Assembly: GCF_014635185.1 (NCBI RefSeq)
Contig: NZ_BMCM01000004.1
Span: 62,001-126,000 of the forward strand
DNA: 64,000 nt
Source of the DNA: Microbacterium murale
Lineage (GTDB): Bacteria > Actinomycetota > Actinomycetes > Actinomycetales > Microbacteriaceae
Direction: 5' to 3'
In this document: one piece after another, positions 61,079 to 64,000 of the stretch
Numbering within the stretch: the stretch's first letter is position 1
Layout of the letters: every line of letters starts with the position of its first letter
Made by a program: the position numbers and the translations under genes
Notes under the pieces: generated by a model
Seen by the model: only the letters and a program-made list of their open reading frames with translations
Told to the model about the DNA's origin: nothing
Database searches by the model: none

Positions 61079-62371
61079 CTACGCGGTGATGCGCTCGCGG
61101 ACGAGCGGGCCCTTCTCGGGCGCGGTGTCGCCGATCGACCACGCGCCGTCGAGCGCCTCGAGAGCACGAGGGAAGCGCGCCTCATCCTCCGCCGAGAGCG
61201 TGAACAGCGGCTGACCCGCCGTCACATGGTCGCCCGGCTTGGCGTGCAGATCGATGCCGGCCGCGTGCACGACCTTGTCTTCGGCGCGGGCGCGTCCTGC
61301 GCCGAGGCGCCACGCCGAGATGCCGAACGGCAGGGCGTCCATGCGCGTCACGACGCCGTCGGCGGGAGCCGTGACGACATGCGTCTCGCGTGCGGTCGGG
61401 AGCGCAGCATCCGGATCGCCGTCCTGGGCGCGGATCATCGCCTTCCAGACGTCCATCGCGCGGCCGTCATCCAGCGCGCCCTCGACATCGGCATCCGGGT
61501 GTCCCGCCAGTGCGAGCATCTCGCGCGCCAGCGCCAGGGTCAGCTCGCGCACGTCGGCCGGGCCCCCTCCGGCGAGGATCTCGACCGACTCGCGCACCTC
61601 GTTGGCGTTGCCGATCGCGAGACCGAGCGGCACGTTCATGTCGGTGAGAAGCGCCGTGGTGGCGACGCCGGAATCGGTGCCGAGTGCGACCATGGTCTGC
61701 GCGAGTTCGCGCGCACGGTCGATGTCCTGCATGAAGGCGCCGGAGCCGAACTTCACGTCCAGCACCAGAGCATCCGTGCCTTCGGCGATCTTCTTCGACA
61801 TGATGCTCGACGCGATCAGCGGGATCGCCTCGACCGTGCCGGTGACATCGCGGAGCGCGTAGAGCTTCTTGTCGGCAGGCGCCAGACCAGAGCCCGCCGC
61901 GCAGATCACGGCACCGACGTCGCCCTGCATCTGCGCGAACATCTCCTCGTTGCTGAGCGCCGCGCGCCACCCGGGGATCGACTCGAGCTTGTCGAGCGTT
62001 CCGCCGGTGTGCCCGAGACCGCGACCGCTGAGCTGCGGCACCGCGACGCCGAATACGGCGACCAGTGGGGCGAGGGGCAGCGTGATCTTGTCGCCGACGC
62101 CACCGGTCGAGTGCTTGTCGACGGTCTTCTTGCCCAGGGATGCGAAGCTCATCCGCTCCCCCGACGCGATCATGGCGTCGGTGAGCACGCGGATCTCATC
62201 GCGCTGCATGCCGCGCTGAAACACGGCCATCGCGAACGACGCCATCTGCGCATCCGACACGTAGCCGCGCGTGTAGGCGTCGACCATCCAACGCAGAGCG
62301 GGCTCCGGGACCTCGCCGCCGTCGCGCTTCGCGCGGATGACGTCGATCGCGTCGTACGCCTCAACGCTCAT
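61079..62371 (-). CDS. deoA: Thymidine phosphorylase (pyrimidine-nucleoside phosphorylase)
   Basis: A 430-residue enzyme of the glycosyltransferase-IV/nucleoside-phosphorylase-II fold. KHSTGGVGDKITLPLAPLVA is the phosphate/nucleoside signature; LSGRGLGHTGGTLDKLESIPG the second conserved block; KFGSGAFM near 210. It cleaves thymidine/deoxyuridine (and possibly uridine) with phosphate. Its ATG overlaps the cytidine deaminase stop (ATGA), so deaminated pyrimidines feed straight into it. Confidence 0.94.
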   Translation of the reverse strand: MSVEAYDAIDVIRAKRDGGEVPEPALRWMVDAYTRGYVSDAQMASFAMAVFQRGMQRDEIRVLTDAMIASGERMSFASLGKKTVDKHSTGGVGDKITLPLAPLVAVFGVAVPQLSGRGLGHTGGTLDKLESIPGWRAALSNEEMFAQMQGDVGAVICAAGSGLAPADKKLYALRDVTGTVEAIPLIASSIMSKKIAEGTDALVLDVKFGSGAFMQDIDRARELAQTMVALGTDSGVATTALLTDMNVPLGLAIGNANEVRESVEILAGGGPADVRELTLALAREMLALAGHPDADVEGALDDGRAMDVWKAMIRAQDGDPDAALPTARETHVVTAPADGVVTRMDALPFGISAWRLGAGRARAEDKVVHAAGIDLHAKPGDHVTAGQPLFTLSAEDEARFPRALEALDGAWSIGDTAPEKGPLVRERITA

Positions 62372-62766
62372 CGGGCATCCTCCAGGTCACGCGGTCCGAA
62401 CGCATCGGGCAGCACCTCGTCGATCGTGCGGATGCCGGACACGGTCTCCAGCAGCATCTCCGGCATGGAGTGCTCGAACAGGAGCTGACGGCAGCGGCCG
62501 CACGGCATGATGGTCTGGCCGTCGTTGTTGACGCACACGAACGCGACGAGCCGCCCTCCGCCGGACATGTGCAGATCGCCGACCAGCGCGCACTCGGCGC
62601 ACAGGGTCACGCCATACGAGGCGTTCTCCACATTGCAGCCGGCGACGATACGGCCGTCGTCCACGAGAGCGGCGGCTCCCACCTTGTACCGCGAATACGG
62701 CGCGTACGCCTTGTGCATGGCGTCGGTGGCGATCTGACGCAGCTCGTCCCAGTCGATGTCAGTCAT
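62368..62766 (-). CDS. cdd: Cytidine deaminase
   Basis: A 132-residue tetrameric-type enzyme. PYSRYKVGAAALVDDGRIV and NVENASYGVTLCAECALV give the zinc Cys and catalytic Glu; MPCGRCRQLLFE supplies the other two zinc cysteines. It converts (deoxy)cytidine to (deoxy)uridine. It is 19 bp after the nucleoside permease gene and overlaps deoA by 4 bp: an import-deaminate-phosphorolyse operon. Confidence 0.95.
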   Translation of the reverse strand: MTDIDWDELRQIATDAMHKAYAPYSRYKVGAAALVDDGRIVAGCNVENASYGVTLCAECALVGDLHMSGGGRLVAFVCVNNDGQTIMPCGRCRQLLFEHSMPEMLLETVSGIRTIDEVLPDAFGPRDLEDAR

Positions 62767-62785
62767 TGTTGCTGTGCCCTGTCCT

Positions 62786-64000
62786 CTAGCTCTTGATGTA
62801 CGGCTCGCCGGATGCTGCCGGCGGGCGTGATCGTCCGACCAGACCGGCCACGGCGAAGATCGTCACGACGTACGGCAGCATCAGCATGAACTGGCTCGGC
62901 ACCGGGGATCCGATGACCGACAGCACTCCCTGAAGGTTCGTGGCGAAGCCGAACAGCAGTGCCGCCAGGGTGGCGCGCACCGGGTCCCACTTGCCGAAGA
63001 TCACGGCGGCGAGGGCGATATAGCCGGCGCCCGCCGTCATCTCGCGGCCGAACTGCGGGTTGGTGACCAGCGTGTAGAACGCGCCGCCCATGCCGGCGAT
63101 CGCGCCGGCGAGCATCATGTTCCAGTAGCGGGTCGGTGCGACCTTGATGCCGACGGTGTCCGCGGCCTGCGGGTGCTCGCCGACCGCGCGCAGGCGCAGG
63201 CCCCAGCGGGTGCGGTAGAGGCCGAACCACACCAGGAACACCGTGATGTACATCAGGTACACGATGATCGTCTGGCGGAAAAGCACCGGGCCGAGCACCG
63301 GGATCTCGCTGAGCACGGGGATCGAGATCACCGGGAACAGCGGAGGGGAGTTGAGTGTCTCGGGATTCGCGTTCAACACCTGGCGGTAGAGGAACGTGGT
63401 CAGCCCGGCGACGAGCACGTTCAGCACCACACCGACGATCACCTGGTTGACGTAGTAGGTGATCGCGAACACGGCGAGCACGAGCGAGACCAGCACACCG
63501 GCGACCATCGCGGCGATGAGGCCGATCCACGGGCTCCCGGTCGCCGAGCCGACGAGGGCGGCCATGAAGGCGCCGGCCAGCAGCTGCGCCTCGATCGCGA
63601 TGTTGACGACGCCGACGCGCTCGCCGATCACACCGCCCAGAGCCCCGAAGATCAAGGGCGTGGCGAGCGCAAGAGCACCACCAAGCAGTCCGATCATCGG
63701 CAGCGTGCCACCAGCCGACGCCCACGCGAGGAATCCGACCAGCAGGATCACGACGTAGACCACGGTCAGCCAGAGCGGCAGTCTGCGCTGGGCGCGCGTC
63801 CACAGCACCGCGAGCAGCGTGGTGGCGGCCATGAGGACGACGCACACCCAGGCGGTCGCGTTGGCCGGGAGGACCAGTTCGGGGAGCTGGATCACGGCGT
63901 CGGCCGAGCGCACCAGCCGGAACGTGCTCATCCCGTCTCGGGGTGCCAGCAGTGGCAGCAGTGCGAAGAGCACCGTGAAGAGCGCGAAGATGACCGGCGT
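62786..64000 (-). CDS. Nucleoside ABC transporter permease (BmpC/YufQ-type), 5' end beyond the window
   Basis: A permease of the branched/ribose-type BPD_transp_2 family. At least nine helices; ALGGVIGERVGVVNIAIEAQLLAGAF and GLYRTRWGLRLRAVGEHPQAADTVGI are typical of nucleoside/basic-membrane-lipoprotein transporters. A GTG at 63973 is in frame, but the frame continues without a stop to the window edge (encoding PVIFALFTVLFALLPLL), so the true start is probably upstream. The neighbouring deaminase and phosphorylase genes support a nucleoside substrate. The matching permease, ATPase and lipoprotein should follow beyond the edge. Confidence 0.9.
   Translation of the reverse strand, partial: TPVIFALFTVLFALLPLLAPRDGMSTFRLVRSADAVIQLPELVLPANATAWVCVVLMAATTLLAVLWTRAQRRLPLWLTVVYVVILLVGFLAWASAGGTLPMIGLLGGALALATPLIFGALGGVIGERVGVVNIAIEAQLLAGAFMAALVGSATGSPWIGLIAAMVAGVLVSLVLAVFAITYYVNQVIVGVVLNVLVAGLTTFLYRQVLNANPETLNSPPLFPVISIPVLSEIPVLGPVLFRQTIIVYLMYITVFLVWFGLYRTRWGLRLRAVGEHPQAADTVGIKVAPTRYWNMMLAGAIAGMGGAFYTLVTNPQFGREMTAGAGYIALAAVIFGKWDPVRATLAALLFGFATNLQGVLSVIGSPVPSQFMLMLPYVVTIFAVAGLVGRSRPPAASGEPYIKS

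Noticed and set aside
59218-61089. 623-codon plus-strand frame opposite adenosine deaminase and the PfkB remnant
   Set aside because: It crosses two unrelated minus-strand genes and has no recognisable motif.

Overview
This window is high-GC DNA from an actinobacterium, most likely Microbacteriaceae and probably Microbacterium or a close relative. The evidence is an actinobacterial acyl-CoA carboxylase set (beta, epsilon, Maf, biotinylated alpha), DUF5979/LPXTG-type surface protein architecture, GAP-family proteins, and at least sixteen genes whose start codon lies 6-7 nt after a TANNNT -10 element, the leaderless-transcript layout common in Actinobacteria. No rRNA, tRNA, CRISPR array, integrase or transposase was seen. 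No stretch over 300 bp lacks a gene.

Layout. 0-4.3 kb: an ABC exporter whose ATPase carries a 330-residue Ala/Lys-rich tail, then a lone LicC-like nucleotidyltransferase. 4.3-14.6 kb: an EcsC-like protein, a small hypothetical, and the acyl-CoA carboxylase genes (accD-epsilon ... maf-accA). The carboxylase set is split by a minus-strand block of a NarL-type response regulator, its kinase, a companion six-TM protein and an RNA methyltransferase. 14.7-44.9 kb: an accessory envelope/anion island. It holds an uncharacterised membrane protein, two GAP-family proteins, a DUF998 protein, a ~2,809-residue LPXTG surface protein, two AI-2E-family transporters, three SulP-STAS transporters, two copies of a DUF6325-SHOCT gene pair, a HAD hydrolase, a formylglycine-generating enzyme with a large sulfatase, a MscS channel and an 855-residue MalT/LuxR-type regulator. 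44.9-64 kb: core metabolism. This comprises an LpdA-type flavoprotein, purine nucleoside phosphorylase, a phosphosugar mutase, an HPr paralogue, a complete mannitol PTS locus (PRD regulator, orphan IIB, HPr, EI, IICB, IIA, MtlD), a flavin monooxygenase, an alpha/beta hydrolase, a PfkB kinase broken by an 8-bp tandem duplication, and a nucleoside salvage run (adenosine deaminase, thymidine phosphorylase, cytidine deaminase, nucleoside ABC permease cut by the window edge).

How the genes work together. The carboxylase subunits make malonyl-/methylmalonyl-CoA for lipids. The mtl block can supply a whole phosphorelay (EI to HPr to IIA to IICB) and convert mannitol-1-P to fructose-6-P. The nucleoside genes take up and strip nucleosides, and the phosphosugar mutase next to PNP probably handles the released pentose phosphate. 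The island has no described joint function. Its repeated gene families, and the duplicated DUF6325-SHOCT pair at its middle and right end, suggest a coordinated but undescribed envelope/anion stress module, possibly under the MalT-like regulator. That link is inference.
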